Under the pieces are notes generated by a model that worked only from the letters and a program-made list of their open reading frames with translations, was not told where the DNA came from and did no database searches. A stretch of DNA of 64,000 bases from the NCBI GenBank assembly GCA_964568845.1, contig CAZMSC010000003.1, positions 23,192-87,191 of the forward strand. The letters are read 5' to 3'. The translations under genes were made by a program, and so were the position numbers. Positions 1 through 9,038 of the stretch are shown in pieces (the first letter of the stretch is position 1; each line of letters opens with the position of its first letter). The stretch comes from DTBU01 sp964568845 (lineage in GTDB: Archaea; Thermoproteota; CALKCG01; B24).

Positions 1-1
1 T

Positions 2-403
2 CACAATTTTCGCCGCTACTTTTACGTCAACTTCAACCTCCTTTTTAAAGTCTAGAATCGAAACGGGGAGGTTTTCCTCTTCAGCAAACTTCTCAACAGT
101 TTCTCGACATCTTTCAGAGTAGTTTTCTTCTTCTATTCGACAGTTGATGTGAAAGAGATGTATGTTATACCCCAGCTCCTTCAAAGACTTAGCTAAGGCC
201 ATGCTATCCTTCCCCCCGGATACGGCGACTACAACCCTATCGCTTTTAGAAAACATTTTAAACTTCTCAATGGTCTTTTGAACCCTCTTCTCAAAGAATA
301 ATTGGAAGCAGTCTATGCAAAGCCTCAAATTATAACTCTGCAGGTATACGCCGCTTTTCACACAACCACACATCTTACATCTGACTTTCCTAAAACCCTC
401 CAA
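2..403 (-). CDS. tRNA 2-thiolation PP-loop protein, TtuA/TtcA (Ncs6) family, partial
   Basis: Open reading frame running off the left edge; about 134 codons are visible from a TTG start preceded by a strong GGGGGAGGA Shine-Dalgarno. The N-terminus has a zinc-finger pattern (CKMCG near residue 9, CIDC near residue 31) followed by the helix leading to the PP-loop SGGKDSMA around residue 67. This arrangement is typical of the TtuA/CTU1 group, which adenylates and thiolates U34 or U54 of tRNA using sulfur from a ubiquitin-like carrier. The zinc finger favours TtuA/Ncs6 over the shorter bacterial TtcA. Downstream catalytic cysteines lie outside the window, so the exact target uridine cannot be told. 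Confidence 0.85.
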   Translation of the reverse strand, partial: MEGFRKVRCKMCGCVKSGVYLQSYNLRLCIDCFQLFFEKRVQKTIEKFKMFSKSDRVVVAVSGGKDSMALAKSLKELGYNIHLFHINCRIEEENYSERCRETVEKFAEEENLPVSILDFKKEVEVDVKVAAKIV

Positions 404-714
404 GTCTCCTCCCCCAAGTTTGAATTTTAACCTCTTCTAAAGTGGCTCTAAAATGCCACAATTATTTAGAAAGACTATCTTTCAGTTTTTCAATAGGAAA
501 AACAGGTATTTCAATTTTCATCGCATCCTTTGATGATCATTCAATTGAGGTCGAATCTGTAGAAGGACGCTTACTAAAGTAGTGAAGGATGGGTTATATT
601 TGGTAATTCCAGATACCGGTTGCACGTAGAGCGGTTTGAAGAGCGCTTTCACCTGGATGAGGCCTATTGCAAAAATTTATAACATAGTAATAAATCTCTA
701 TTTAATAGGATATT
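404..714. other. Intergenic stretch with one possible tiny ORF
   Basis: No convincing gene. A GTG-started frame at 442-582 (+) encodes 46 residues with no recognised motif (middle part IGKTGISIFIASFDDHSIEV); it lacks a ribosome-binding site and may be a relic or chance. The right part is AT-rich and contains the promoter of the next gene. Confidence 0.4.
671..683 (+). promoter_or_regulatory. TATA/BRE-like promoter of the HTH regulator
   Basis: AAAAATTTATAAC lies about 35-40 bases before the ATG at 715, the spacing expected for an archaeal TATA box with a short leader. Seen by eye only. Confidence 0.4.
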
Positions 715-1050
715 ATGGGTTTAAAACCTCCATGTGAGTCATCCGTCAAGTTTATTATCCCAGCTGTAAGGCTCCTCATAGCTAAGAAGCTTATAGAGAA
801 GTATGGGTTTACGCAAACTTCAGCCGCTAAAGCTTTAGGTACTACGCAGGCGGCTATAAGCCATTACATGCGGTCTAAACGCGGATGGAAACTCTCTGAG
901 AAACTGATGGATATAGGCGATGTTAGAGATATTATAGAGGAAGCCGCAGGAGAAATCGCAACATCTAAAAGCCCAGAGGTAGATGCGTTAAATATATGCG
1001 AGATCTGCAAGACTATTCGGAAGCACATAGATGAGCTGAGAAGCCTATAG
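715..1050 (+). CDS. Archaeal HTH transcriptional regulator (COG2522-like)
   Basis: 111-residue DNA-binding protein. Residues 16-55 form a helix-turn-helix: the segment reading TQTSAAKALGTTQAAISHYM has the typical Cro/XRE-type pattern of recognition helix AAISHYMRSKRG. The C-terminal part has a CEIC cysteine pair (residues 95-98), a feature of small archaeal regulators of this family that may bind metal or an Fe-S cluster. ATG start with a TATA box at suitable distance. It stands alone, flanked by degraded sequence, so the regulon cannot be inferred. Confidence 0.75.
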   Translation: MGLKPPCESSVKFIIPAVRLLIAKKLIEKYGFTQTSAAKALGTTQAAISHYMRSKRGWKLSEKLMDIGDVRDIIEEAAGEIATSKSPEVDALNICEICKTIRKHIDELRSL

Positions 1051-1257
1051 GAATCTAAATGATCGTGGGGGAGGATGCTTACATTGGACAATTTTAACAT
1101 AAGGCACTTAATATCCGTCTTAATCCTCCAATTCTATAATTCATCAGCCGGAGCCTTTGAAACCCTCTAGAGCAGGGGTTGGGTTTGCTCAGTAAATAAA
1201 AGCACAGATTTATTAAGCGCTTGGAGGGCCTTCTTAATAAGAGTATAAGTTGAAAGC

Positions 1258-1467
1258 ATGGACCACGTATTCGTAAGGGCTAAGTTTAGAGGGAGAGGCG
1301 TGCTAGAGGTTGATAAGATGCTAGTGGATAATGGAGCCTCCTTCACAGTAATGCCTCTTGATGTAGCTGAGAAATACTTTATTGAAAGGACTGCTAAAGC
1401 TTTATCCGAGGCATGTAAGGTTTTAAAGACGACTTTTGGGAGTGGGTTGAGAGGTTCGAGAAAGTGA
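1258..1467 (+). pseudogene. Truncated retropepsin-like aspartyl protease relic
   Basis: 69 codons that match only the N-terminal half of the retropepsin-like family, which is intact elsewhere in this window at 56076-56429. The segment KMLVDNGASFTVMP aligns with AALVDTGATFTVVP of that gene, but the catalytic DTG has become DNG and the rest of the domain is missing; the reading frame leaves the family after about residue 45. The following 270 bases contain no replacement frame. It is most likely a decayed paralogue. Confidence 0.55.
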
Positions 1468-1741
1468 ACACTAAGCCTTCTAAAGCGCTACGAGGTTGAT
1501 GAATCCTAAGAGCTACGTATTCAACGAAGATCACATAGCTTAGAGTCCTAACCCTCCTCCAGGTGTCCTTTTCTAAAACTGTATGATGGGGCTTTGATGC
1601 TATGGTTCAAGCCTTTTTGAGAAGATTCTGAGGAGGCTGTTGATAGCTTTATTATATGGTTGGGTTTAGAAGGAATAAGGATGGAGATTCTAGGAAAGAC
1701 TTAAACATAGAGTGTTGAAGAATACGTTATTAGGGGAGTTT

Positions 1742-2566
1742 ATGGTTCATAACCAAGAGTTTATCGAGAAAGTCAGAGACGTCGTTAGAGGATTTAGAGA
1801 CGTTAAACTGGCTTACCTATATGGTAGTTACGCTTGGGGTAGTCCAGGACCTACAAGCGACATCGATATAGCAGTGGTGGTTTCGAATAGGGCGGTAATT
1901 CCAACGTTAGCCGCGGAGATAGCTAAAGCCCTAGGTGTCCCCGAGGATAAGGTTTCGATAGTGGATGTAGATCTGCTTGATGAGGCTTTGAGGCTTAAGA
2001 TAATTGCACATGGTATTAAGCTTGTAGACAGAGGATTTGATGTAAATGTTCTTCTTCCGAGAGCGTTTGAGCTCGTTGAGGTATTTGAAGATGAGAGGTT
2101 TTCTTCAATCTCATGGCTACGCGGCAACCCGGTGGATTTAGAGGTGGTAAGGAATATAGCGGCTGCTATCTTGGAGGATTCTAGGGATTTGAAGGAGTTG
2201 CTAGATATAGGCTTTGAAAGGGTTGTAGGTGATAAGCATGTTAGGAAATCGTTTGAGAGGACTTTTTATACTTTGATAGAGTCTATGATTGATATGCTTA
2301 GGCATGTAGTAGCTGGGTTGAGCCTCGGCGTAGCATCCTACTACAGAGACTATATCGATATATGTTTGAGGAATAACGTCATAAGTATGAATGTAGCCGA
2401 AAGAGTTTTAAGGCTTATACCAGTCAGACATGCATTGGCTCATAGGTATAGAAGATTAAACTATGAGGAGCTGTGGAAAGAGGCTGAAGAAGCCTACAAT
2501 ACCGCAAAAATACTGGTGACAGAAGTCAGAGAATACCTTAAGATGGAGTTAAAGATAGAGCTTTAA
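1742..2566 (+). CDS. MntA-HepT fusion: MNT nucleotidyltransferase plus HEPN domain
   Basis: 274 residues from the ATG at 1742, chosen because GGGGAG lies just upstream; a GTG at 1712 in the same frame lacks such a site. Residues about 27-50 carry the minimal nucleotidyltransferase signature GSYAWGS followed by SDIDIAV, i.e. G-S-x(4)-S then D-x-D. The C-terminal 150 residues are helical and contain RHALAHRY, matching the HEPN RNase motif R-x4-H-x-Y. In characterised systems the two activities are separate proteins: HepT is an RNase toxin and MntA an antitoxin that AMPylates it. Here both are one polypeptide, so toxin and neutraliser would be made in fixed ratio. An alternative is a house-keeping nucleotidyltransferase with a structural HEPN domain. 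Confidence 0.75.
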   Translation: MVHNQEFIEKVRDVVRGFRDVKLAYLYGSYAWGSPGPTSDIDIAVVVSNRAVIPTLAAEIAKALGVPEDKVSIVDVDLLDEALRLKIIAHGIKLVDRGFDVNVLLPRAFELVEVFEDERFSSISWLRGNPVDLEVVRNIAAAILEDSRDLKELLDIGFERVVGDKHVRKSFERTFYTLIESMIDMLRHVVAGLSLGVASYYRDYIDICLRNNVISMNVAERVLRLIPVRHALAHRYRRLNYEELWKEAEEAYNTAKILVTEVREYLKMELKIEL

Positions 2567-2664
2567 CACGCTGTTTAAGAAAACCCAAGCAATACCATCA
2601 ACTATTAAAAATTGAAGTAGTCTGGTAGATGAATTGGGAAGATTTTACTTTACACTGCTTTTCG

Positions 2665-3747
2665 CTAACTTGAATCTAACGGAGCCGCGGCGAGCAAAGC
2701 CCACTGTTCAATCCACCCGTCGCCCTGATAGTCAATAGTCCTCTGCGGCTCTATCACTATCCATTTTCCCTCTTTAAGACCTAGGTTTGTTAGATCTGAA
2801 AAGTAATGGTAGGGGAACCCCGTTAACTCTTCCAAACACACTAGAACCATAGCATGGTATTCGCCGTTTTCATTGGTGAAAAAACCTATGGCTGAATCTA
2901 TACCTTCAGCCTCAAAAAGAGCCGCTACTAGGATGGAGAAGTCATCGCAATCCCCAGACCCATATGTTAAAGTTTCAACGGGAGCTAGAAAAATATCATT
3001 AACATCGTTCTCATAGTGAAAATACTGGTTGACGAAGGCCAACGTCTTCTTAATTTTCTCAGTAGGCGTGTCGTAAGTTTTGACGTCTATTAAAGCAACA
3101 ACCTGGTCTATCTTCCTCTTAGCTGTATCGTAGCTATGCTCTCCAACAGTTTCATAGTAGCTCTTTTCTAAATCAGGCCAGTATGGGAGACCCAAGTCGT
3201 GCAAGGCCAATTTAGCGGCGAAATCGGCTTTCATCTGCCAGTAGCTTTCCGTATAAGTCGAAGGCCAATGTTTAACGCCTATAAAGCCCAATTCCTGCCT
3301 CAAGTAGTCGTAGTAGGATTCTAGGCTGTTACCTATCTTTAGAGCCTTCTCCACTTTGAAATCTCTTTGAAGGCTGTTATAGGATTTCGTGAGAGAGTTG
3401 AAACTGCTCTGTAGATTTTGATAATTTACCTGCAGCGTAACATATCTTCCATTTAAATCTTCATATTTTGAGTATAATGCAACGTAATTTCTACTTAAAT
3501 TCTCATATTGAGTTAAAAGCTCAAAGTAACGTGCATATAAAATGTTAAAAGAACTATTCAATTTGTTGTAATTGGTTTGAAGCGTATCTACCTGTTTTTC
3601 CAAAAAATTCTTTTCATAGTTAAGAGCGGTTATTTGATTTTGCAGATTTACATATGTTAAAACGTTTAAAACAACAAGTATAACAACTAAGACGGAAAGC
3701 CCTATCAACCTACCCTTCTCCACAGCTTTCTTTTGCAAATCTACCAT
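2665..3747 (-). CDS. Membrane-anchored coiled-coil transglutaminase-like protein
   Basis: 360 residues. A hydrophobic segment at residues 14-33 is a signal anchor, followed by a long predicted coiled coil (about 35-130) rich in Asn/Gln/Tyr heptads, then an extracellular transglutaminase-like cysteine-protease fold. The catalytic triad region is visible: Cys in SGDCDDFSILVAALF near residue 270 and His in YHAMVLV about 30 residues later, with a further acidic residue in IVIEPQ. Such archaeal proteins probably cleave or cross-link surface polypeptides; substrates are unknown. It stands alone on the minus strand with a TATA-rich upstream region. Confidence 0.7.
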   Translation of the reverse strand: MVDLQKKAVEKGRLIGLSVLVVILVVLNVLTYVNLQNQITALNYEKNFLEKQVDTLQTNYNKLNSSFNILYARYFELLTQYENLSRNYVALYSKYEDLNGRYVTLQVNYQNLQSSFNSLTKSYNSLQRDFKVEKALKIGNSLESYYDYLRQELGFIGVKHWPSTYTESYWQMKADFAAKLALHDLGLPYWPDLEKSYYETVGEHSYDTAKRKIDQVVALIDVKTYDTPTEKIKKTLAFVNQYFHYENDVNDIFLAPVETLTYGSGDCDDFSILVAALFEAEGIDSAIGFFTNENGEYHAMVLVCLEELTGFPYHYFSDLTNLGLKEGKWIVIEPQRTIDYQGDGWIEQWALLAAAPLDSS

Positions 3748-4224
3748 TTTACCACAAATACTACTAACGTGTAGATAATTTATAAGGTTTCACAAGTCTA
3801 GAGACTACAAGCAGAGCCTTTAAATCATATGGAGGAGATATCGATCATACCAATCGTCCATGTTTAGAACGTTTTTAAACGATGGTGGAAGAGAAGACGA
3901 ATGGTCCTTCCAGCAAAACAGACGCCCTGCGAAAGGCTGGTGGAACCCTCATCTATAAGACTCCAAAAGAAGAGGGAATAGCATATGGAGAATACAACGA
4001 AGAGTTTAAACATGCACAGCTACTATAAACCATTTAAAAAACCAAGGGAGGATAGCCGACGACTTTAAATCATATTCCGAAGACTAAACAGAACGGTTTA
4101 CTGTTAGAAGTGATCATAGCTGGGTATTTTTATTTTAGCCGATTTCTATTACGCTTGGAGAAACCTTTATAAGCCGTTTTTTAGAATGAAAACTAATAAC
4201 GGTGTTATTGAGAGGCGGTAAACA
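3748..4224. other. Gene-poor stretch with a 48-codon ORF and the nadA promoter
   Basis: A frame at 3882-4028 (+) encodes 48 mainly polar residues (central part GGTLIYKTPKEEGIAYGEYN). It has no ribosome-binding site and no family I recognise; it may be a small gene or relic. AAACCTTTATAAG at 4161-4173 is a likely TATA box for nadA. Nothing else is evident. Confidence 0.35.
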
Positions 4225-5148
4225 ATGTCGCTCTCTGAGCTTCAGAAGAAGGTTCTTCAGTTGAAGGAGAGGGAGAAGGCTTTGATTTTAGCTCATAATT
4301 ATCAGCGTCCGGAGGTTCAGGAGGTGGCGGATTTTGTTGGAGATTCTCTACAGCTTTGCCTTACGGCGGCTAAGGTTGAAGATGTTAAGTATATAGTTTT
4401 CTGCGGTGTTGATTTTATGGCTGAAACGGCGTCTATTTTAAACCCGGATAAGTTGGTTATAATACCTGATGTTGAGGCTAAATGTCCTATGGCTGCTCAG
4501 CTTCCGGCAGAGCTGGTGGTGGAGGCTAGAAGGAGTTATCCGGATGCAGAGGTCATGCTTTATGTTAACACGTTGGCTGAGGCTAAAGCTGAGGCAGATG
4601 TCATATGTACATCTTCGAACGCTTCAAATATAGCGGGTAAACTCAGCTCCACTAGAATCCTATTCGGACCTGACCGTAATTTAGCACTGTATACGGCTAA
4701 ACACTGCCCTGGTAAAGAGATAATTCCAATACCTGAAGACGGCTATTGTATTGTACATAAAATGTTCCGGGTAGAAGATATTCTCAATATTAAGAGAGAA
4801 TATCCAGACGCCGAACTACTGGCGCATCCAGAATGCGACCCAGAGGTTCAAGATTTAGCAGACTTCGTCGGCAGTACAGAGCAGATGTGTAAGAGGTGTC
4901 TCGAATCGGCTTCGAAGAAGTTTATAATTGCGACTGAAATCGGCTTGGTAGACCGCTTGAAAAGAGAACTACCAGGTAAGGAGTATATCCCTGCAGTCAA
5001 AAACGCCGTATGCCACAACATGAAACTTCACACACTTGAAAAAGTCTACCACGTCCTTGAGAAGAAGAAGCCCATCGTCAGAGTCCCAGATCCCATCGCT
5101 GAGAAATCGAGGATTGCAATAGAAAGAATGCTGAAACTTTCAAAGTGA
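4225..5148 (+). CDS. nadA: Quinolinate synthase
   Basis: 307 residues, the usual length of archaeal NadA. It condenses iminoaspartate with dihydroxyacetone phosphate to quinolinate for NAD synthesis. The substrate-binding motif AHNYQRPEVQEVADFVGDS is at residues 23-41. The three [4Fe-4S] ligands are visible: Cys in VEAKCPMA (about 87), Cys in DGYCIVHK (about 175) and Cys in NAVCHNMK (about 263). ATG start with GAGGCGG upstream. No nadB or nadC is adjacent. Confidence 0.95.
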   Translation: MSLSELQKKVLQLKEREKALILAHNYQRPEVQEVADFVGDSLQLCLTAAKVEDVKYIVFCGVDFMAETASILNPDKLVIIPDVEAKCPMAAQLPAELVVEARRSYPDAEVMLYVNTLAEAKAEADVICTSSNASNIAGKLSSTRILFGPDRNLALYTAKHCPGKEIIPIPEDGYCIVHKMFRVEDILNIKREYPDAELLAHPECDPEVQDLADFVGSTEQMCKRCLESASKKFIIATEIGLVDRLKRELPGKEYIPAVKNAVCHNMKLHTLEKVYHVLEKKKPIVRVPDPIAEKSRIAIERMLKLSK

Positions 5149-5308
5149 TCTATTCCCACATTAACGAATATGTATAATTTCCATAGCCGCTAGTCTATCA
5201 CATCGGCGATTTGCGTTTTACCTACTCGATGTTTCAGTTGTAAATGGTTCTCATCCTTCTAGAAAGATTAGGACCACGTTTAAAACTTCTATTCAACCCA
5301 TGTATGTA

Positions 5309-5722
5309 TTATCCTATTACCCATTTAACACTTTTCTCAGTATACTCCTTCTTCCAGATTGGGACTTCACGTTTTATCCTATCGACTAGTTCAGTTAGAG
5401 CTTTATACGCTTCATCCCGATGCTTAGATGCAACTAGGACATACATTATGTCTTCTCCGGCTAGAACGTCTCCAAGCCTATGCTCAGCAACGACATCTAT
5501 CAGCCCGTATTTCTTCTTAACGTCTTCCACGACCTCCTCCAGAACCTTATGGGCTAAAGTCTCATGCGCCTCGTAACAGAGCTTCAACACCTTCCCATCG
5601 TCGCTGACAGCTCGGACAACCCCTATGAATATGGCTACGGCTCCCACTTCATCCGAAGACCCTTTTAAATACTCTACTAGAGATGGAAGTGGGTCTAGCT
5701 TACGGTCTACTTTAACCTTCAA
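5309..5722 (-). CDS. moaE: Molybdopterin synthase catalytic subunit MoaE
   Basis: 137 residues if started at the TTG at 5722, which sits two bases after the moaD stop with AGGTGG upstream; the frame stays open further upstream but that part lies inside moaD. MoaE transfers sulfur from thiocarboxylated MoaD to precursor Z. The family core is present: VGAVAIFIGVVR, the YEAHE segment, AEHRLGDVLAGE, and the catalytic lysine region REVPIWKKEY near the C-terminus. It is translationally coupled to moaD, forming a two-gene operon. Confidence 0.92.
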   Translation of the reverse strand: MKVKVDRKLDPLPSLVEYLKGSSDEVGAVAIFIGVVRAVSDDGKVLKLCYEAHETLAHKVLEEVVEDVKKKYGLIDVVAEHRLGDVLAGEDIMYVLVASKHRDEAYKALTELVDRIKREVPIWKKEYTEKSVKWVIG

Positions 5723-5723
5723 T

Positions 5724-6005
5724 TTAACCACCTGAGGGGGCTGGCATGAAATCCACCACATCGTTTTCACGTAATTTAAGTTCCTGGATGCTCGACTGGT
5801 GGATAATAGTGTTATTGACGGCTACTATTAAACCGCGTCTTAAAGTTCCATCTTCTAAAAATATCCTATCAGCTTTCCCACCAAGTACCGCTTTAAGACT
5901 GTTTTTAAGCGCGTTGAACGATTGGTCGTTTAAATGCACGGTAACCTCTCCAACACCAATATCTTCTCTTAAACTAGCGTAAAACCTCACTTTAACCTGA
6001 ACCAT
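5724..6005 (-). CDS. moaD: Molybdopterin synthase sulfur carrier subunit MoaD
   Basis: 93 residues from the ATG at 6005 (a TTG one codon earlier is possible). Ubiquitin-like beta-grasp protein: N-terminal VKVRFYASLREDIG and C-terminal APSGG with the diglycine that becomes a thiocarboxylate. First gene of the moaDE operon; a TATA-like AACCTAAATATATAG lies at 6031-6045 read on this strand. The diglycine end at the very C-terminus supports real sulfur-carrier function rather than a ThiS-like domain fusion. Confidence 0.92.
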   Translation of the reverse strand: MVQVKVRFYASLREDIGVGEVTVHLNDQSFNALKNSLKAVLGGKADRIFLEDGTLRRGLIVAVNNTIIHQSSIQELKLRENDVVDFMPAPSGG

Positions 6006-6030
6006 CAACCTTCAGTTAAAGGCTAGTAGT

Positions 6031-6045
6031 AACCTAAATATATAG
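6031..6045 (-). promoter_or_regulatory. TATA-like promoter of moaDE
   Basis: On the minus strand this reads CTATATATTTAGGTT about 30 bases ahead of the moaD start. Spacing and sequence fit an archaeal TATA box. Confidence 0.4.
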
Positions 6046-6103
6046 TCTCCCCTAGATTAAAATAAGCTTAAATTTATGAGTAATTAAATTAACAGCGACC
6101 AAT

Positions 6104-6616
6104 ATGAGCAATCTTCAAGAAGATTTGAAAAGACTCTGTGGTATTGCTTTAGAGCTTGGAGCTGAAGAGGCTAGAATCATTAAAGCTGAGGATGTTGTGG
6201 TGGCAGACTGGGTCCGTCTCAAATGCCAGTATGGCTGCGATGGATATGGTAAAAGCCTCACATGTCCACCATACTCTCCAACACCTGATCAAACGAGGAA
6301 AATACTTTCATGCTATAAGTACGCGATCCTAGTGCGTTTTCCACCGGATTCAGAAATTCACAGAGCTATGGCTAAACTCGAAAGGGAGGCCTTCCTATCA
6401 GGATACTACTCGGCCTTCGCCATGGTTGCAGGTCCATGTCCGTTATGCGATGAGTGTAGCTTAGACTATTGCCGTAACCCTGAGTTGGCTAGACCATCTA
6501 TGGAGGCCTGTGGGATAGACGTCTACTCAACCGCTAGAAGAGCCGGCTTCAATATCCACGTGCTTCGCAACCGCGATGAAAAACCCACCTACTACGCCCT
6601 ACTCCTACTAATATAA
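6104..6616 (+). CDS. DUF2284 cysteine-rich metal-binding protein
   Basis: 170 residues with the DUF2284 arrangement: CQYGCDGYGKSLTCPPYSPTP at about 44-64 and CPLCDECSLDYC at about 110-121, plus a further Cys near 134. These cysteines probably hold Fe-S clusters or zinc. The family occurs widely in anaerobic archaea and bacteria without a settled biochemical role. A TATA-like GCTTAAATTTATG precedes it at 6066-6078. It is divergent from moaDE, which is suggestive but no proof of a link to molybdenum cofactor. Confidence 0.8.
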   Translation: MSNLQEDLKRLCGIALELGAEEARIIKAEDVVVADWVRLKCQYGCDGYGKSLTCPPYSPTPDQTRKILSCYKYAILVRFPPDSEIHRAMAKLEREAFLSGYYSAFAMVAGPCPLCDECSLDYCRNPELARPSMEACGIDVYSTARRAGFNIHVLRNRDEKPTYYALLLLI

Positions 6617-6749
6617 CATCCGGACAGACATTGCACGTTTAAACCTTTAGGCTATTTTTAGACGGCGTTTAACATTACTTCGATCTTCATCGTAGACGTT
6701 TAAACAATTAACCTTATAGATAGAGACAGATCAAATGTAGATTGGGGAT

Positions 6750-8939
6750 GTGTCTTTGCGGATACCTGAAAGTGTAAGACCCGTCTATTTGGATCCAAGT
6801 CAACCAATTGATAAGAGAGTTGAAGACCTCCTCAGCAGGATGACAGTTGAAGAAAAAATTGGACAGTTATGCCAGTATAGCGGTTTTACGGGCGAATATG
6901 AGAAGATGATCATTGAAGGAAGGATTGGGTCTCTTCTAAACGTTTTCGGGGCTGAAGAAACCAATAGAATTCAGAAGATAGCTGTTGAGGAGACGAGGCT
7001 CGGCATACCTTTGATGTTCGGTTTAGATGTCTTACACGGTTATAAAACGATATTCCCAATACCTTTAGGATTGGCGAGCACGTGGGATCCAGACGCCGTC
7101 AAGAAAGCGGCTTCAATATCAGCTGCCGAAGCTGCTGCTGGAGGGATTCATTGGACCTTCGCACCCATGGTTGATATTGCGAGAGACCCAAGGTGGGGTA
7201 GGATAGCTGAAGGAGCCGGTGAAGACCCACACCTGGGATCCGTCATGGCTAAAGCCCTCGTAGAGGGTTTTCAGGGAAGAGATTTTTCAGGTTTAAATAA
7301 TATAGTTGCATGTCCGAAGCATTACGTGGCTTATGGTGGTGCTGAAGGAGGGAGAGACTACAATACTGTAGACGTATCTGAGCGGACGCTTAGAGAGGTA
7401 TACCTGCCTCCTTTCAAAGCGGCTGTTAAAGCTGGCGCTGGAACGATAATGAGCGCGTTTAACGATTTAAACGGAATACCTGCTTCAGCCAACCCATTTA
7501 CACTTAGAACGATCCTCCGCGGCGAGTGGGGCTTTGAAGGGTTTGTCGTAAGCGATTGGAATGCTATAGGCGAGCTCATAAACCATGGAGTGGCCGGAGA
7601 CGTATTTGAAGCTGCGGAGAAGGCTTTGAAGGCCGGTGTAGATATGGATATGCAGGGAGATGTCTACCGTAGAGCTCTCCTCCAGCTAGTTAAAGACGGC
7701 AGGGTGTCTGAAGATATGATAAATGAAGCAGTTGGACGTATACTTAAAATCAAATTTAGACTCGGTCTATTCGAACACCCGTATGTTGACGTAGAACGCG
7801 CAAAGCGCGTAGTAAAGTGTAGAGAGCATGTTGAAGCCGCTCTTGAAACAGCTAGAAAATCCATTGTCTTACTGAAGAACGATGGAGCTGTTCTACCGCT
7901 AAGTAGAAGTATAGAGTCTATCGCAGTCGTAGGTCCTTTAGCCGATGATAAAGAGGCGCCACTAGGACCATGGTCTTGCTTAGGCGACCCGAGGGACGTT
8001 GTTACGGTACTCGAAGGGATTAAAAGTAGGGTTTCATCTGAAACCAGAATCCTATATGCTAAGGGCTGTGACGTAGACGGCGCATCTACCGAAGGCTTTA
8101 AAGAAGCCGTCGAAGCGGCTAAGAAGTGTAAAGTGGCGATCGTAGTCGTCGGTGAGAGTAGAGATATGAGCGGTGAAGCGGCCTGTAGAGCCTTTCTAAA
8201 CCTCCCCGGGGTTCAAGAGGAGCTTGTTAAAGCAGTATACGAGACAGGAGTCCCAACAGTTGAGGTTTTGATGAACGGTAGACCCTTATCGATACCGTGG
8301 TCTGCTGAACACATACCCGCCATTGTGGAGGCATGGTTCCCAGGTATTCAAGCAGGCTACGCTATAGCAGATGTACTCTTCGGAAACTATAACCCCGGTG
8401 GTAAGCTTCCGGTGACGTTTCCACGAACCGTTGGGCAAGTACCCATATACTACAACCATAAGAACACTGGAAGGCCTCCATCCTCAGATAGATGGACGTC
8501 GAAGTACTTAGATATCCCATACACACCGCTTTTCCCATTTGGACACGGCTTAAGCTATACAAAGTTCGAATACAGCGAATTGGATATTTCACCAAGAGAA
8601 GTGACGTCTAAGGATGCTGTTAAAATCAAACTTAAGGTGAAGAATGTCGGTCACCGTGAAGGTGATGAAGTTGTACAACTGTATATAAGCGATCCTGTTG
8701 CAAGCGTAACTAGACCAGTTAAAGAACTTAAAGGGTTTAAACGCATCACGTTAAAACCCGGCGAAGAAAGAACCGCAGAATTCACGTTAACACTGGAGAT
8801 GCTGTCGTTTCTAAACCATGAGATGAAGCGCGTCGTAGAACCGGGACTGTTCAAAGTCATGGTTGGCTCCTCTTCAGAAGACATACGGCTAACTGGAACA
8901 TTTACCGTTAAGAACTCAGTAGAGTTTCCTTGGAAGTGA
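6750..8939 (+). CDS. Beta-glucosidase/xylosidase, glycoside hydrolase family 3
   Basis: 729 residues, standard length for a three-domain GH3 enzyme. The N-terminal TIM barrel contains the KHYVAYGG motif (about 190) and the nucleophile aspartate in VVSDWNAI (about 269). The middle alpha/beta sandwich begins with KSIVLLKNDGAVLPL (about 370); a C-terminal fibronectin-III-like domain starts near GDEVVQLYISDP (about 640). No signal peptide, so it acts on imported oligosaccharides. The start is GTG at 6750; a TTG two codons on is also possible. A TATA-like ACCTTATAGATA lies near 6711. It hydrolyses terminal non-reducing beta-linked sugars; the exact sugar cannot be told from sequence. Confidence 0.92.
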   Translation: MSLRIPESVRPVYLDPSQPIDKRVEDLLSRMTVEEKIGQLCQYSGFTGEYEKMIIEGRIGSLLNVFGAEETNRIQKIAVEETRLGIPLMFGLDVLHGYKTIFPIPLGLASTWDPDAVKKAASISAAEAAAGGIHWTFAPMVDIARDPRWGRIAEGAGEDPHLGSVMAKALVEGFQGRDFSGLNNIVACPKHYVAYGGAEGGRDYNTVDVSERTLREVYLPPFKAAVKAGAGTIMSAFNDLNGIPASANPFTLRTILRGEWGFEGFVVSDWNAIGELINHGVAGDVFEAAEKALKAGVDMDMQGDVYRRALLQLVKDGRVSEDMINEAVGRILKIKFRLGLFEHPYVDVERAKRVVKCREHVEAALETARKSIVLLKNDGAVLPLSRSIESIAVVGPLADDKEAPLGPWSCLGDPRDVVTVLEGIKSRVSSETRILYAKGCDVDGASTEGFKEAVEAAKKCKVAIVVVGESRDMSGEAACRAFLNLPGVQEELVKAVYETGVPTVEVLMNGRPLSIPWSAEHIPAIVEAWFPGIQAGYAIADVLFGNYNPGGKLPVTFPRTVGQVPIYYNHKNTGRPPSSDRWTSKYLDIPYTPLFPFGHGLSYTKFEYSELDISPREVTSKDAVKIKLKVKNVGHREGDEVVQLYISDPVASVTRPVKELKGFKRITLKPGEERTAEFTLTLEMLSFLNHEMKRVVEPGLFKVMVGSSSEDIRLTGTFTVKNSVEFPWK

Positions 8940-8963
8940 GGAAAGCGTAGATTGATGGTGTAG

Positions 8964-9038
8964 TGCGGCTGGCGGGATTTGAACCCGCGATCTGGGGCTT
9001 GGGGGGCCCCAATCCTAACCAGACTAGACCACAGCCGC
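8964..9038 (-). tRNA. tRNA-Gly (anticodon CCC)
   Basis: Cloverleaf read on the minus strand: acceptor GCGGCTG/CAGCCGC, D-arm GTCTAGTCTGGTTAGGAT, anticodon stem GGGGC/GCCCC around the 7-base loop CCCCCAA, and T-arm GCGGGTTCAAATCCCGC. Loop positions 34-36 are CCC, so it reads GGG glycine codons; the discriminator is A. Position 33 is C rather than the near-universal T. The 3' CCA is not encoded. No intron. Confidence 0.92.

Noticed and set aside
5244..5576. 110-codon plus-strand ORF
   Set aside because: Antisense shadow of moaE; Ser/Thr-rich, no family.
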